From positions 1-41,224 of the forward strand of contig CANQVW010000003.1 in the NCBI GenBank assembly GCA_947627395.1: DNA of 41,224 nucleotides. Direction: 5' to 3'. The position numbers and the translations under genes were made by a program. Shown piece after piece: positions 1 through 7,832 of the stretch; within the stretch, counting starts at the first letter, position 1; every line of letters begins with the position of its first letter. This DNA is from an uncultured Bacilli bacterium (GTDB taxonomy: Bacteria > Bacillota_I > Bacilli_A > ML615J-28 > CAG-698). The notes below the pieces were generated by a model. That model did not search any database and was not told where the DNA came from. It saw only the letters and a program-made list of their open reading frames with translations.

Positions 1-1
1 A

Positions 2-1225
2 GAGACCTCCAATATAGAAAATGTTGATGTTTTAATTTTTAATACATGTGCAATTCGAGCGAATGCGGAAAACAGAATTTATGGAGAATTAGGACGATTA
101 AAGGGATTAAAAAATCAACATCCAGGAATGCTCATTTGTTTATGTGGTTGTATGCCACAAGAAGAAGTTACTGTTCAATTATTACAAAATAAATATAAAC
201 AAGTAGATATTGTATTTGGAACACATAATATTCATATGCTTCCCTCCTATTTATACGAAGCATATCAAACCAAAGAAAGAGTTTTAGAAGTTTATAGCGT
301 TGAAGGAAATATTATTGAAGGGGTACCCATGAAAAGAGCCCATCAAAAAAAGGCATGGGTGGATATCATGTATGGATGTGATGAATTTTGTACCTATTGT
401 ATTGTACCTTATACAAGAGGAAAAGAAAGAAGTAGAAACCCTCAAGATATATTAAAAGAAGTAGAAATACTTAAAGAACAAGGATATCTTGAAGTCACTT
501 TATTGGGACAAAACGTCAATGCTTATCAAGTTGAAACATCAGAAGGAATATTTGGATTTGCTAGATTGTTAGAAATGCTTGCAAAAACCCATATTCCAAG
601 AATTCGTTTTACAACAAGTCATCCTAAAGATTTAGATAAAGCTACGATGGATGTCATGGCAAAATATCCAAACATTATGCCCCATTTACATTTACCTGTT
701 CAATCTGGTAGCAATACCATTTTAAAGAAAATGAATCGTAAGTATACGAAAGAAGAATATCTAGAAAAAGTATCTTATTTAAAATCTCTCATTCCAGATT
801 TAGCATTAACCACAGACATCATTGTTGGTTTTCCATATGAAACGGACGATGATTTTAAGGAAACATTAGATTTAGTTGAAAAAGCTCAATTTGAAGGTGC
901 GTATACTTTTATTTATTCTCCAAGAGAAGGAACTCCAGCTGCCAAGTATGATTCACAAATTGATCCAAAAATAAGTAAAGAAAGACTCCTTTTATTAAAC
1001 AAAAGGATTAATGAAGGATTCTTAAGAGGAAATGCGCGCTTTGAAGGAAAAATTGTGGAAGTACTTGTGGAAGGAGTGAGTGAAAAAAATCCTCACCTAT
1101 TAACAGGGTATACAAGACATAATAAACTTGTTAACTTTGAAGGTTCAGTTGAAAATATTGGAAAAATTGTTCCTGTTCAAATTGAAAAAGCTTATACATG
1201 GCATTTAAAAGGAAAAAAAATATAA
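2..1225 (+). CDS. miaB: tRNA-2-methylthio-N6-dimethylallyladenosine synthase MiaB, 5' end cut by window
   Basis: MiaB is a radical-SAM enzyme that adds a methylthio group to i6A37 of tRNAs reading UNN codons. The frame is open from base 2, so the gene enters from outside the window. About 407 codons are visible, and the family usually has 440-510 residues, so the missing part is the start of the N-terminal UPF0004 domain. Visible features are NTCAIRANAENR and CLCGCM, which hold cysteines of the auxiliary 4Fe-4S cluster; the radical-SAM signature CDEFCTYC followed by IVPYTRG; the LLGQNVNAY motif; and a C-terminal TRAM-like segment (EGKIVEVLVEG). The ATG at 128 is internal and is not the true start, because conserved MiaB sequence lies upstream of it. 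In Bacillus miaB also lies next to cotE, as here, which supports MiaB rather than a paralogue such as MtaB. Confidence 0.95.
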   Translation, partial: ETSNIENVDVLIFNTCAIRANAENRIYGELGRLKGLKNQHPGMLICLCGCMPQEEVTVQLLQNKYKQVDIVFGTHNIHMLPSYLYEAYQTKERVLEVYSVEGNIIEGVPMKRAHQKKAWVDIMYGCDEFCTYCIVPYTRGKERSRNPQDILKEVEILKEQGYLEVTLLGQNVNAYQVETSEGIFGFARLLEMLAKTHIPRIRFTTSHPKDLDKATMDVMAKYPNIMPHLHLPVQSGSNTILKKMNRKYTKEEYLEKVSYLKSLIPDLALTTDIIVGFPYETDDDFKETLDLVEKAQFEGAYTFIYSPREGTPAAKYDSQIDPKISKERLLLLNKRINEGFLRGNARFEGKIVEVLVEGVSEKNPHLLTGYTRHNKLVNFEGSVENIGKIVPVQIEKAYTWHLKGKKI

Positions 1226-1236
1226 TCAAAGTTTAG

Positions 1237-1620
1237 GATAGAAGTTTTATCATTCATGAAGCATCTTTAGAAAAGTTTTATACAAATGATGGTAAATTCA
1301 TTGTAAAAATAGATGATACAAATATAAGAAGAAAAAGAGTAATTTTTGATTGGTAGGGTAGAATTCAACTTACTCCAAGAGATTATATAAAATCCTCACA
1401 TTATGATTGCGAAGATTTAAAATATGAGGAACATAATAAAGCTATCAGGGTAGATGAGGATTCAAAATGGTGTAAAGAAATGGAAGAAACAACAAAAGAA
1501 AATCACCATACTTTTAACAATGTTCATCCTGGAAAAACACTATATAAACATTTCATAATGTTTATGGGTGATTTTGTTTTTGAAATTCTTTCTTATGGTT
1601 GTACTGTAGAAGATATTTAA
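1237..1620 (+). pseudogene. Decayed small gene of unknown function
   Basis: A single frame reads as protein-like sequence from 1237 to a TAA at 1618-1620, interrupted only by an in-frame TAG at 1354-1356. No convincing start codon or ribosome binding site precedes it, and a stop lies just upstream at 1234-1236. The first part contains KFYTNDGKFIVKIDD; the second contains YDCEDLKYEEHNKAIR and ends FEILSYGCTVEDI. The composition is acidic and aromatic, as in many small accessory proteins, but I do not recognise the family. It sits between miaB and cotE, which are adjacent in Bacillus, so it looks like an insertion that later decayed. Confidence 0.5.
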
Positions 1621-1638
1621 TTATACATGAATGTAAAC

Positions 1639-1675
1639 AAGAACTCATTGAAATTATCTCAGTGAGTTCTTTTAT
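1639..1675 (+). terminator. Rho-independent terminator
   Basis: AAGAACTCA (1639-1647) pairs perfectly with TGAGTTCTT (1663-1671), and the stem runs into a short T-rich tract. It separates miaB and the decayed gene from cotE, so cotE should have its own promoter. Confidence 0.75.
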
Positions 1676-1767
1676 AAAAATTAGATAAAATATTTTAATT
1701 TCTATAAAAATTCTATTTAAACAATCTTTTCGCGATTTCTTTTTTGTTCTTTTTTTTGATCTTTTTT

Positions 1768-1776
1768 CATACAATA
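1768..1776 (+). promoter_or_regulatory. Candidate sporulation sigma -10 element upstream of cotE
   Basis: CATACAATA fits both the sigma-E -10 consensus (CATACAnT) and the sigma-K -10 consensus (CATAnnnTA) known from Bacillus, where cotE is transcribed by both. It lies about 88 bases before the cotE start. I see no good -35 match for either factor at the expected distance, so the call is weak and rests on the -10 match and the identity of the gene. Confidence 0.3.
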
Positions 1777-1863
1777 ATATAGAGAAATATAAAAGTAAGA
1801 TTGCATATGCCTAGTAGCAAGTGAAGACATTTTTGAATATATTGTTACTGAGGAGGGATTAAA

Positions 1864-2385
1864 ATGAATGAGATTCGTGAAATTGTTACCAAAGCTGTCG
1901 TGGCAAAAGGCAGAAAAACCATCCGTTTAAAAGATGTTGTTTCTCCGGAAAATGATACATTTAGTATATTAGGTTGCTGGGTCATTAATCATGAGTTTAG
2001 TGCTGATTTAAATGACAAAACGGTTTGTATCAATGGATGTCTTGAAGTAAACATTTGGTATGCATATGATGATAATAGTCGTACTGAAATTGCAAGAAAA
2101 GTCATAGAATATACAGAAAATATAAAAACAAGACAAATTGTGAAAGACGTTCAAGGAGATCAAGATGTAATCGCCAGAGTTACACAACAACCAAGTTGCA
2201 CCAATGCAAGTATTGTTGATGATGGAATTGAAGTAGAAATTGTCTTAGAAATCGTCGTTGAAACGATAGGAGAAACAAAAATACTTGTGACAGCATTTAC
2301 GAATGTAGATTCCATGGATGCTGATGATGATTTTGAAAATGAAATCAATGAAAATTTCATTGATGAAAATAAAATAATTCATTAA
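1864..2385 (+). CDS. cotE: Outer spore coat morphogenetic protein CotE
   Basis: CotE directs assembly of the outer coat around the forespore. The 173-residue product matches the usual length (about 180). It starts MNEIREIVTKAVVAKGRK, very close to the Bacillus CotE N-terminus, and carries SILGCWVINHEFSA, the INVWYSY-like NIWYAYDDNSRTE and VIARVTQQPSC in the expected order. The C-terminal tail is rich in Asp, Glu and Asn, as in known CotE proteins. The start is supported by GAGGAGGG nine bases upstream. The gene lies downstream of miaB, its neighbour in Bacillus, and is followed 22 bases later by a LysM gene that probably shares its transcript. Its presence is the strongest evidence in the window for sporulation. 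Confidence 0.93.
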   Translation: MNEIREIVTKAVVAKGRKTIRLKDVVSPENDTFSILGCWVINHEFSADLNDKTVCINGCLEVNIWYAYDDNSRTEIARKVIEYTENIKTRQIVKDVQGDQDVIARVTQQPSCTNASIVDDGIEVEIVLEIVVETIGETKILVTAFTNVDSMDADDDFENEINENFIDENKIIH

Positions 2386-2407
2386 AATCATAATAGAAAG
2401 GATAAGT

Positions 2408-2929
2408 ATGAAATTTCATATTGTAAGTGATCAAGAAACTTTAAAAGAAATTGCTTTTAAATATGATTTAACGGAAGAAGAAATTAAAAAAGAAAACAAA
2501 CATATTCGTATGTGGAATCGTTTAATTCCAGGGACAAAACTTAAAATTCCTGTGATTAGTGAAGCAATGAATCAAGATTTAAATGATATGGAACCTTTTA
2601 TTGAAGATTATTACCCAAAATTAAAAATAGAACCGGAAGATACGGCTATCCCAACAATGAAAGAAGAACCTTTCAATGAAGAAGAAATCATAGAAAAAGA
2701 AGATATTATTTTAGAACCTAGCATCATTCAAGAAACGGCTCCGAAAGAGGTTCCAAAAGAAGAAATACCAGAACTTGTGAAAATGAAGGAATTTAAGAAA
2801 AAAGCCATTCAAGATGGGCAAAATCTAAGACCCACTTATTTTCCAAAACAAGTCATTTTTCCATTTCCCTGCGTTGCTCCTCCCATGATTTACGTATATC
2901 CACATCCTTATTATAAGACTAAACTTTAG
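2408..2929 (+). CDS. SafA-like LysM spore-coat/cortex protein (putative)
   Basis: A 173-residue protein with an N-terminal LysM domain (about residues 1-50: MKFHIVSDQETLKEIAFKYD, then RLIPGTKLKIPV). An acidic, Lys/Glu/Pro-rich linker follows, and the end is Pro/Tyr-rich (FPFPCVAPPMIYVYPHPYYKTKL, in pieces). There is no signal peptide. LysM at the very N-terminus with a Pro/Tyr-rich tail recalls SafA, which is recruited to the forespore and bridges cortex and coat, but the protein is much shorter than Bacillus SafA (387 residues). Immediate linkage to cotE (22-base gap, AAAGGA ribosome binding site) supports a coat role. The LysM is divergent, with SDQET where KGDTL is usual. Another LysM protein of the mother cell cannot be excluded. 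Confidence 0.7.
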   Translation: MKFHIVSDQETLKEIAFKYDLTEEEIKKENKHIRMWNRLIPGTKLKIPVISEAMNQDLNDMEPFIEDYYPKLKIEPEDTAIPTMKEEPFNEEEIIEKEDIILEPSIIQETAPKEVPKEEIPELVKMKEFKKKAIQDGQNLRPTYFPKQVIFPFPCVAPPMIYVYPHPYYKTKL

Positions 2930-2932
2930 ATG

Positions 2933-2959
2933 AAGACAGCAAATTATCGCTGTCTTTTT
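2933..2959 (+). terminator. Rho-independent terminator
   Basis: AAGACAGC (2933-2940) and GCTGTCTT (2949-2956) form a perfect stem with an 8-base loop, followed by T residues. It closes the cotE-LysM unit. Confidence 0.85.
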
Positions 2960-2986
2960 ACGATTTAAAACAAAAAAATAAACTTA

Positions 2987-3015
2987 TTGCCTTTTTTATG
3001 CAAAAGTGATACAAT
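2987..3015 (+). promoter_or_regulatory. Sigma-A type promoter of the SGNH lipoprotein gene
   Basis: TTGCCT (2987-2992), a 17-base spacer and TACAAT (3010-3015) lie about 28 bases before the start codon of the next gene. Confidence 0.65.
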
Positions 3016-3043
3016 AGAAATGTCTAATAAGGAGAAAAATGAT

Positions 3044-4897
3044 ATGAAGAAAAAAATTATATTTTTATTATTTTTATTTGCTTTACTTTTATTTACTGGA
3101 TGCAACAAGGAAACAGTAACCGTTACTTTTGATGGAAATGGTGGAAATTATATCAGTGGTGAATTAACTCAAACCATTACCAAAGGAAAAAAAGCAAAAG
3201 CACCTAAATTTGAACTTGAAGGGTTTGATTTATCTTGGGATCAAAGTCTTTCTTCTATTCAAGAAGATGTAACCATTCATGCCGTATGGAAGAAAAATGG
3301 TTATGGATTAAAAGGATTCAGTGTTGTTGAAGATAATGAAACACATCAAAAAATGTGGAGTATTCGCTTACCCAATGTTTTAGGAGCTATTGTCTTAGAA
3401 GAATATGAAGACTTATCTGAAGGAGTTCGTGTTACTTATTATCAAGATGAGGAAGGGCAAAAACCACTAGATTCTTCAGTTGCAATGCTTTCGATAGGAG
3501 ATAATTATGTTTATGTGCAAATTACAAAAGATCAAGAAACAACGATGGCAACGATTCATATTAGAAGAAGAAAAATTTATCAAGTCTTCTTTGAAACATT
3601 TTGTGACACACATATAGATTATGTTGAAGTTGAAGAGGATCAATTATTAGAAGAACCTAAAGTGGAATTAAAAAGAGATGGATTTCAATTTCAAGGATGG
3701 AATTATGATTTTTCAAAGCCTGTAACTTCTACTTTAAAAGTTCAAGCCAAATGGAAAGGGAATACTTATGAAGTGACTCTAGATCCAAATGAGGGAGAGA
3801 TTTCTAACACTAAGGCTTATGTGACTTGTGGTGAAGAAGCTGATTTAGAAACGCCAACCAGGGAAGGTTATGATTTTATGGGGTGGATGTATGACGGAAA
3901 ACTTGTCAATACATCTTCATGGAACATTCCTCAAAATGTAGCTCTAACAGCTCAATGGGAAAGAAGTGAAATGACATTTGAAATTGATTATGTTATTGTA
4001 GGAGCTGTTGGTCCTAATTTAGATCGCACGTATAGCAATAAACAAGAATTAAAATTAAAAAAACCATACAAGAGTGGATATGAATTTTTAGGTTGGTATT
4101 ACGATAGTAATTTTAATGGAGAACCTGTTACCGTTATCCCAAAGGGAACAGAAGGGAATATCAGGTTATACTCTAAATGGCAAGAATATGTCTTAAAAGG
4201 AAAAAAGGTTTCTTTTTTAGGAGATAGTATTACTACATTTTATGCGGAAAATAGTCCTGTCAATAGTTATTATCATGGTAATAATCAATACTATTATCCA
4301 ATTTATTCAACTTCAGTAAAAAATGTTGATCAAACTTGGTGGAAGATTTTTGTTGATCAAACAGAAACTACATTAGTGACCAATGAGGCTTATAGTGGAT
4401 CTATGGTTACAGGTACTGGAGAAAGTGTTGGAACCAATATCACTCGAATTAAACATCTAAGAAATGATACTTTAGGGGATCCTGATTTAATTATTGTCTA
4501 TTTAGGAACCAACGATTTCATTTATTCCAATCGTGAAACATATCAAGTTAGTTTAACAGAATTTGAAGATGCATATCGATTAATGGTTGAGCGTATTTGT
4601 GAAAATTATCCAATGGCAGATATATTCCTTGGAACATTAGCCTATGAATCAAACTCAGAACACAATCATAAAGATCATAATAGTCCACAAGAAATTGATG
4701 AAAAACGTAATGAGTTTAATCAAATCATTCGTAAAATTGCAATGGAAAATTATGTACAAATCATTGATTTAGCATCTACGATTACAAGAGCAAATTATGC
4801 AACTTATTTAGGAGATTCTGTTCATCCAAATGCGGAAGGAATGAAATTATTTGCCCAAAAAACCATTGAAGATGTAAAATCTTATTTAGGTATCTAA
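3044..4897 (+). CDS. Lipoprotein with InlB-type repeats and a C-terminal SGNH/GDSL hydrolase domain
   Basis: A 617-residue surface lipoprotein. The start at 3044 was chosen because AAGGAG lies ten bases before it and it yields a proper signal peptide ending in the lipobox LFTGC (Cys20). An in-frame ATG at 2987 lies inside the promoter. Residues about 28-380 contain four diverged Listeria/Bacteroides-type (InlB B) repeats, each ending in a W-x-x-x-x motif such as IHAVWKKN, VQAKWKGN, LTAQWERS and LYSKWQEY. The C-terminal third is an SGNH hydrolase: GDSIT with the nucleophile at Ser395, GTND at 488-491, and DSVH with Asp591 and His594 completing the triad. Such enzymes remove acyl or acetyl groups from lipids or glycans; the substrate cannot be read from the sequence. 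It has its own promoter and a terminator behind it. Confidence 0.85.
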   Translation: MKKKIIFLLFLFALLLFTGCNKETVTVTFDGNGGNYISGELTQTITKGKKAKAPKFELEGFDLSWDQSLSSIQEDVTIHAVWKKNGYGLKGFSVVEDNETHQKMWSIRLPNVLGAIVLEEYEDLSEGVRVTYYQDEEGQKPLDSSVAMLSIGDNYVYVQITKDQETTMATIHIRRRKIYQVFFETFCDTHIDYVEVEEDQLLEEPKVELKRDGFQFQGWNYDFSKPVTSTLKVQAKWKGNTYEVTLDPNEGEISNTKAYVTCGEEADLETPTREGYDFMGWMYDGKLVNTSSWNIPQNVALTAQWERSEMTFEIDYVIVGAVGPNLDRTYSNKQELKLKKPYKSGYEFLGWYYDSNFNGEPVTVIPKGTEGNIRLYSKWQEYVLKGKKVSFLGDSITTFYAENSPVNSYYHGNNQYYYPIYSTSVKNVDQTWWKIFVDQTETTLVTNEAYSGSMVTGTGESVGTNITRIKHLRNDTLGDPDLIIVYLGTNDFIYSNRETYQVSLTEFEDAYRLMVERICENYPMADIFLGTLAYESNSEHNHKDHNSPQEIDEKRNEFNQIIRKIAMENYVQIIDLASTITRANYATYLGDSVHPNAEGMKLFAQKTIEDVKSYLGI

Positions 4898-4913
4898 TTT
4901 AATATAAAATATA

Positions 4914-4943
4914 AAAATCCTAATCTTATTAGACTAGGATTTT
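4914..4943. terminator. Bidirectional terminator between convergent genes
   Basis: AAAATCCTA (4914-4922) is the exact complement of TAGGATTTT (4935-4943), with A-rich and T-rich flanks on both sides. The right arm overlaps the stop codon of the minus-strand DUF362 gene, so one hairpin can serve both convergent genes. Confidence 0.8.
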
Positions 4944-6112
4944 TTATTTTTGTCTTGTTTAATGAGTATTTTTCCAATGAATGGACGATGGGATTTTTGA
5001 ATAGCATTTTGTGGACAAACTTCACCACAACACCAACAACGAATACAAGAAGTATTTTTAAGATGCGGGTAATTTCCTTTTTTTATTGTCATCGCTTTTG
5101 GCGGACAAATTTTAGAACATTCACCACAGCGTATGCAAATCTTTTTATTAATTTTTGGATGTTCTAATAAAATATTTTTCATCCATTTTATTTTAAGAAG
5201 TTTTAGACCAAAAATGGATAAAGAATTTTTAGGAGGCTTAAAATGAACATTTTGAAAGGATTCTATTTTTTCTCCACATAGTTCAATCTCATTAGGATTA
5301 TAAGTACCATAATGACGATTTCTTGCAATTTCATTGATAAAAAATTTATGCATATCTAAATCCATAACACGGCAAGCAATATAATCTAAAGCGACAGCAT
5401 CCAAAGAACAAAGTAGAGCACCAGACCAAATCGCACTTCCAGCACTACTTGGACCATCTCCTTCTAAACCTAATATACCATCACATAAATGAATGACAGT
5501 TTTATCTTGTGTTGCTTCCAAGAAGGCACCATATAAATCATTCATCGCTTCTCCAAAGGCAAGTGGAGTACTTGCTTTTACATGCCAAGCAGATTTATTG
5601 AGTCCATAAATCAAACCAAATAAATTTTTTTCTGCACAAGTGATGTAAGCAAGAGTGTGTGTCTTTAGTTTGGGCAAATTAATAAATACATCATGATTTA
5701 TCATCTCTTGCGATACTTCAAAAGAACTATAAATTTTTGGATTAGAATTTGTAATTTTAACAAAATCTTTTCCTTCAAATACACGAATATTTTCTTCTTG
5801 AATCATTTCTTCAAAGCCACATTTTTTCAGAACGTAACGAAAATCTCTTGTTGCTGGATTATCTCCTATTGTAAGTTTAATTGTTTTTCCTAATGTTTCC
5901 TTTAAAACTTGGACTAATGCCTTTACAAATATTGGATGAGTTGTAATTCCAAAATCAGGAGAAAACGGACCAACACAATTCACTTTCAAAAATATGCTAG
6001 AATTCGCAGTCATTTTCTGAAATGCTCCAATTTCTTGCAAAGAATATTTTATTTTTTCTTTCAACTCATTTAAATTATACTGAGAACACTTTTGTAATAC
6101 AACCTTCATCAT
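4934..6112 (-). CDS. DUF362 domain protein with C-terminal 2[4Fe-4S] ferredoxin domain
   Basis: A 392-residue cytoplasmic protein. Residues about 10-300 match the DUF362 family (FLKVNCVGPF, KLKTHTLAYITCAEKNLFG, and a GDGPSSAGS-like segment). The C-terminus carries two ferredoxin-type clusters, with CIRCGECSKIC at 326-336 and CIRCWCCGEVC at 356-366, each followed by Pro. Such proteins are presumed iron-sulfur redox proteins, but their reaction is unknown. Two ATG codons are adjacent; TAGGAG lies four bases before the first and seven before the second, so 6109 is an equally good start. It has its own promoter and is transcribed against the upstream lipoprotein gene. Confidence 0.85.
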   Translation of the reverse strand: MMKVVLQKCSQYNLNELKEKIKYSLQEIGAFQKMTANSSIFLKVNCVGPFSPDFGITTHPIFVKALVQVLKETLGKTIKLTIGDNPATRDFRYVLKKCGFEEMIQEENIRVFEGKDFVKITNSNPKIYSSFEVSQEMINHDVFINLPKLKTHTLAYITCAEKNLFGLIYGLNKSAWHVKASTPLAFGEAMNDLYGAFLEATQDKTVIHLCDGILGLEGDGPSSAGSAIWSGALLCSLDAVALDYIACRVMDLDMHKFFINEIARNRHYGTYNPNEIELCGEKIESFQNVHFKPPKNSLSIFGLKLLKIKWMKNILLEHPKINKKICIRCGECSKICPPKAMTIKKGNYPHLKNTSCIRCWCCGEVCPQNAIQKSHRPFIGKILIKQDKNKKS

Positions 6113-6130
6113 TTATCTCCTAATAAATTC

Positions 6131-6159
6131 ATTATACTACAAAAAATGAGGAAAGGCAA
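6131..6159 (-). promoter_or_regulatory. Sigma-A type promoter of the DUF362 gene
   Basis: On the minus strand TTGCCT (6159-6154), 17 bases and TATAAT (6136-6131) stand 18 bases before the start codon. Confidence 0.7.
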
Positions 6160-6261
6160 ATAAAGAAAAAAAATAAAGTTTTTTTCCCTTCATTCTTTTA
6201 CATTTTTCTTACCTCAAAAAGAATATAGTAGGAGTACTCTTAAAAAAGGAAGGTAGTTTTT

Positions 6262-6303
6262 ATGAATCTATTTTTAATTAAAGATATGGGACAAGCACCA
6301 TAA
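6262..6303 (+). CDS. Possible 13-residue leader peptide
   Basis: An ATG preceded by the strong ribosome binding site AAGGAAGG opens a 13-codon frame (MNLFLIKDMGQAP) that ends at TAA 6301-6303. It lies 85 bases before the first gene of the surface operon. It may be a translated leader or a chance frame, and no attenuator hairpin is obvious behind it. The rest of 6160-6388 is AT-rich with no clear promoter; TTTACA at 6197-6202 is a possible -35 without a well-spaced -10. Confidence 0.3.
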   Translation: MNLFLIKDMGQAP

Positions 6304-6388
6304 AAAATAAACCATACAGGGGTTCTTTATATTTATATATATGAGATGAGTTTGTAAAATATTCCAAAAAAAGAAAGAAGGCGATAAA

Positions 6389-7237
6389 ATGAAAAAATAT
6401 AATAATATTTTAATAGATGAAAATCAAGAAATCGATCATCCAAAGACATATTATACAAAAATATATAATCAAAGTCATGAAATTATTGGTTCAGTTTATC
6501 AACATGTCATTTATAATTTAAATAAAGAACCATGGGGAACTATTTCAAGTACACAAACTGATAAAGTTAGAGAAGTTTTTAGAGATCAACAAGTGATTGC
6601 GAAAATATATGATAATCGCATGTTACTCATTGAACAAGATGAAAAAAATACTCAAGATTTAGACGCTTATGTTTATGTCGGAACGATTCAAAAGTTTACA
6701 CCCGTTCTTTATTGGAGTCTTGGTGGCATCCTGTTAGGAGTGATAGCTGTTCTCATTCTTTTACTTTGCTATCTACCTAGGTGTCCAAAACAAAGGATTC
6801 CTAATATTTCTTTAGAAGCAAGTTCTTCTTTGGATCAATGGAAAGAAACGGAGGATCATCAAATCTCTTTATTTAGAGTAAAAAATCAAAATGAAGAAAG
6901 TATTTTGTATCCTGGAATGGTAGGATCCTATCAAATGACAATTAAAAATAAAGGAAATGAAGATTTAATTTACGAATTTGAATGGAAAGAAAATAATGAT
7001 TGCGAGTTACCCATTGGATATACCATTCAAATTGATGATGAATATATCATTGGAAATGAAAAAGAATTTGTGAAAATAAAAGATTTTTCCAATGTTCAAT
7101 TAGAACTAAAAAAGAAAAAAACTAGTACTATCATGATTACGTATTGTTGGATAGAAGAAGATGAAAAAGATATTACTTATGCAAATCAGGACAATACTTA
7201 TAAAGTCATCTTCGCTATTTTATATCAAGCAAAATAA
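6389..7237 (+). CDS. Single-span membrane protein with extracellular TasA/camelysin-like beta domain
   Basis: First gene of the surface operon, 282 residues. Residues 1-105 are predicted cytoplasmic and carry no domain I recognise. Residues 106-128 (VLYWSLGGILLGVIAVLILL) form one membrane span. The extracellular part (135-282) contains ILYPGMVGSYQMTIKNKGNE, DDEYIIGNEKEFVKI and TYCWIEEDEKDITYA. This pattern (PG-x-x-GS, a charged strand region, then W followed by DEKDT-like residues) is shared with the next gene and resembles small SipW-dependent TasA-like proteins of Firmicutes. The ATG is preceded by AGAAGG. The next gene starts 17 bases downstream. Function is unknown; I infer a membrane-anchored partner of the secreted proteins in the same operon. 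Confidence 0.65.
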   Translation: MKKYNNILIDENQEIDHPKTYYTKIYNQSHEIIGSVYQHVIYNLNKEPWGTISSTQTDKVREVFRDQQVIAKIYDNRMLLIEQDEKNTQDLDAYVYVGTIQKFTPVLYWSLGGILLGVIAVLILLLCYLPRCPKQRIPNISLEASSSLDQWKETEDHQISLFRVKNQNEESILYPGMVGSYQMTIKNKGNEDLIYEFEWKENNDCELPIGYTIQIDDEYIIGNEKEFVKIKDFSNVQLELKKKKTSTIMITYCWIEEDEKDITYANQDNTYKVIFAILYQAK

Positions 7238-7254
7238 AAAAGGAGGAATTTAAA

Positions 7255-7821
7255 ATGCGTAAAAAAGTATTTCATAGTTTAGGAATGATTCTAGGATGTA
7301 TGTTATGTATTCTTGCTTTGGTTAGTGGAACAACTTATGCGAAGTATGTTCAAAAGATGAGTGGGCACGATCAAGCAAAAGTAGCATCCTTTATCAATAA
7401 CGTATCAACAGATCATGAAACATTAACTCAAGACACAAATCTTACTTTATGGGAAGATATTATAGCACCAGGAAGCCAGGGTGAGTTTGTTCTTCATGTT
7501 GTGGATCAAAGTGAAGTTCAAGTTCAAGCACTGATGACATTAGAATTAGATAATCCTCAAGAAATTCCACTTCGATTTTCTTATCAAGGAACGACATACG
7601 AAGATCTTGCTTTACTAAATCAAAGATTAAATCAAGTATTGGAGGAAGAATTTAAAAAGGGTCCAACATCGAATATTGATATTGAACTTTCTATTGGATG
7701 GGAATGGCCATTCTTTATTAGTGATGAGCAAGATGAAAAAGACACTCAAATTGCTTCATCCACTTCAACAGTCACCTTACATGTATCCTGCACCTTTATG
7801 CAAGTTGTAAGTGAATCTTGA
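7255..7821 (+). CDS. Secreted TasA/camelysin-like protein
   Basis: A 188-residue protein with a hydrophobic signal sequence (residues 5-27) followed by TYAKYVQKMSGHDQAKVASF. The A-K-Y stretch followed by a Val-Ala-Ser-Phe strand is typical of SipW-processed TasA-family fibre or surface proteins. The mature part has IIAPGSQGEFVLHV and WEWPFFISDEQDEKDTQ, matching the layout of the extracellular domain of the preceding gene. The start is fixed by AGGAGG upstream. It stops with TGA at 7819-7821, and the next gene begins 11 bases later. No SipW signal peptidase is encoded in the window. TasA-family function (fibres or biofilm matrix) is inferred from family features only. Confidence 0.7.
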   Translation: MRKKVFHSLGMILGCMLCILALVSGTTYAKYVQKMSGHDQAKVASFINNVSTDHETLTQDTNLTLWEDIIAPGSQGEFVLHVVDQSEVQVQALMTLELDNPQEIPLRFSYQGTTYEDLALLNQRLNQVLEEEFKKGPTSNIDIELSIGWEWPFFISDEQDEKDTQIASSTSTVTLHVSCTFMQVVSES

Positions 7822-7832
7822 GGAAGAAAGGT

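Noticed and set aside
128-1225. miaB starting at the ATG at 128
   Set aside because: The frame is open to base 2 and encodes conserved MiaB residues (NTCAIR) upstream, so the gene is simply cut by the window edge.
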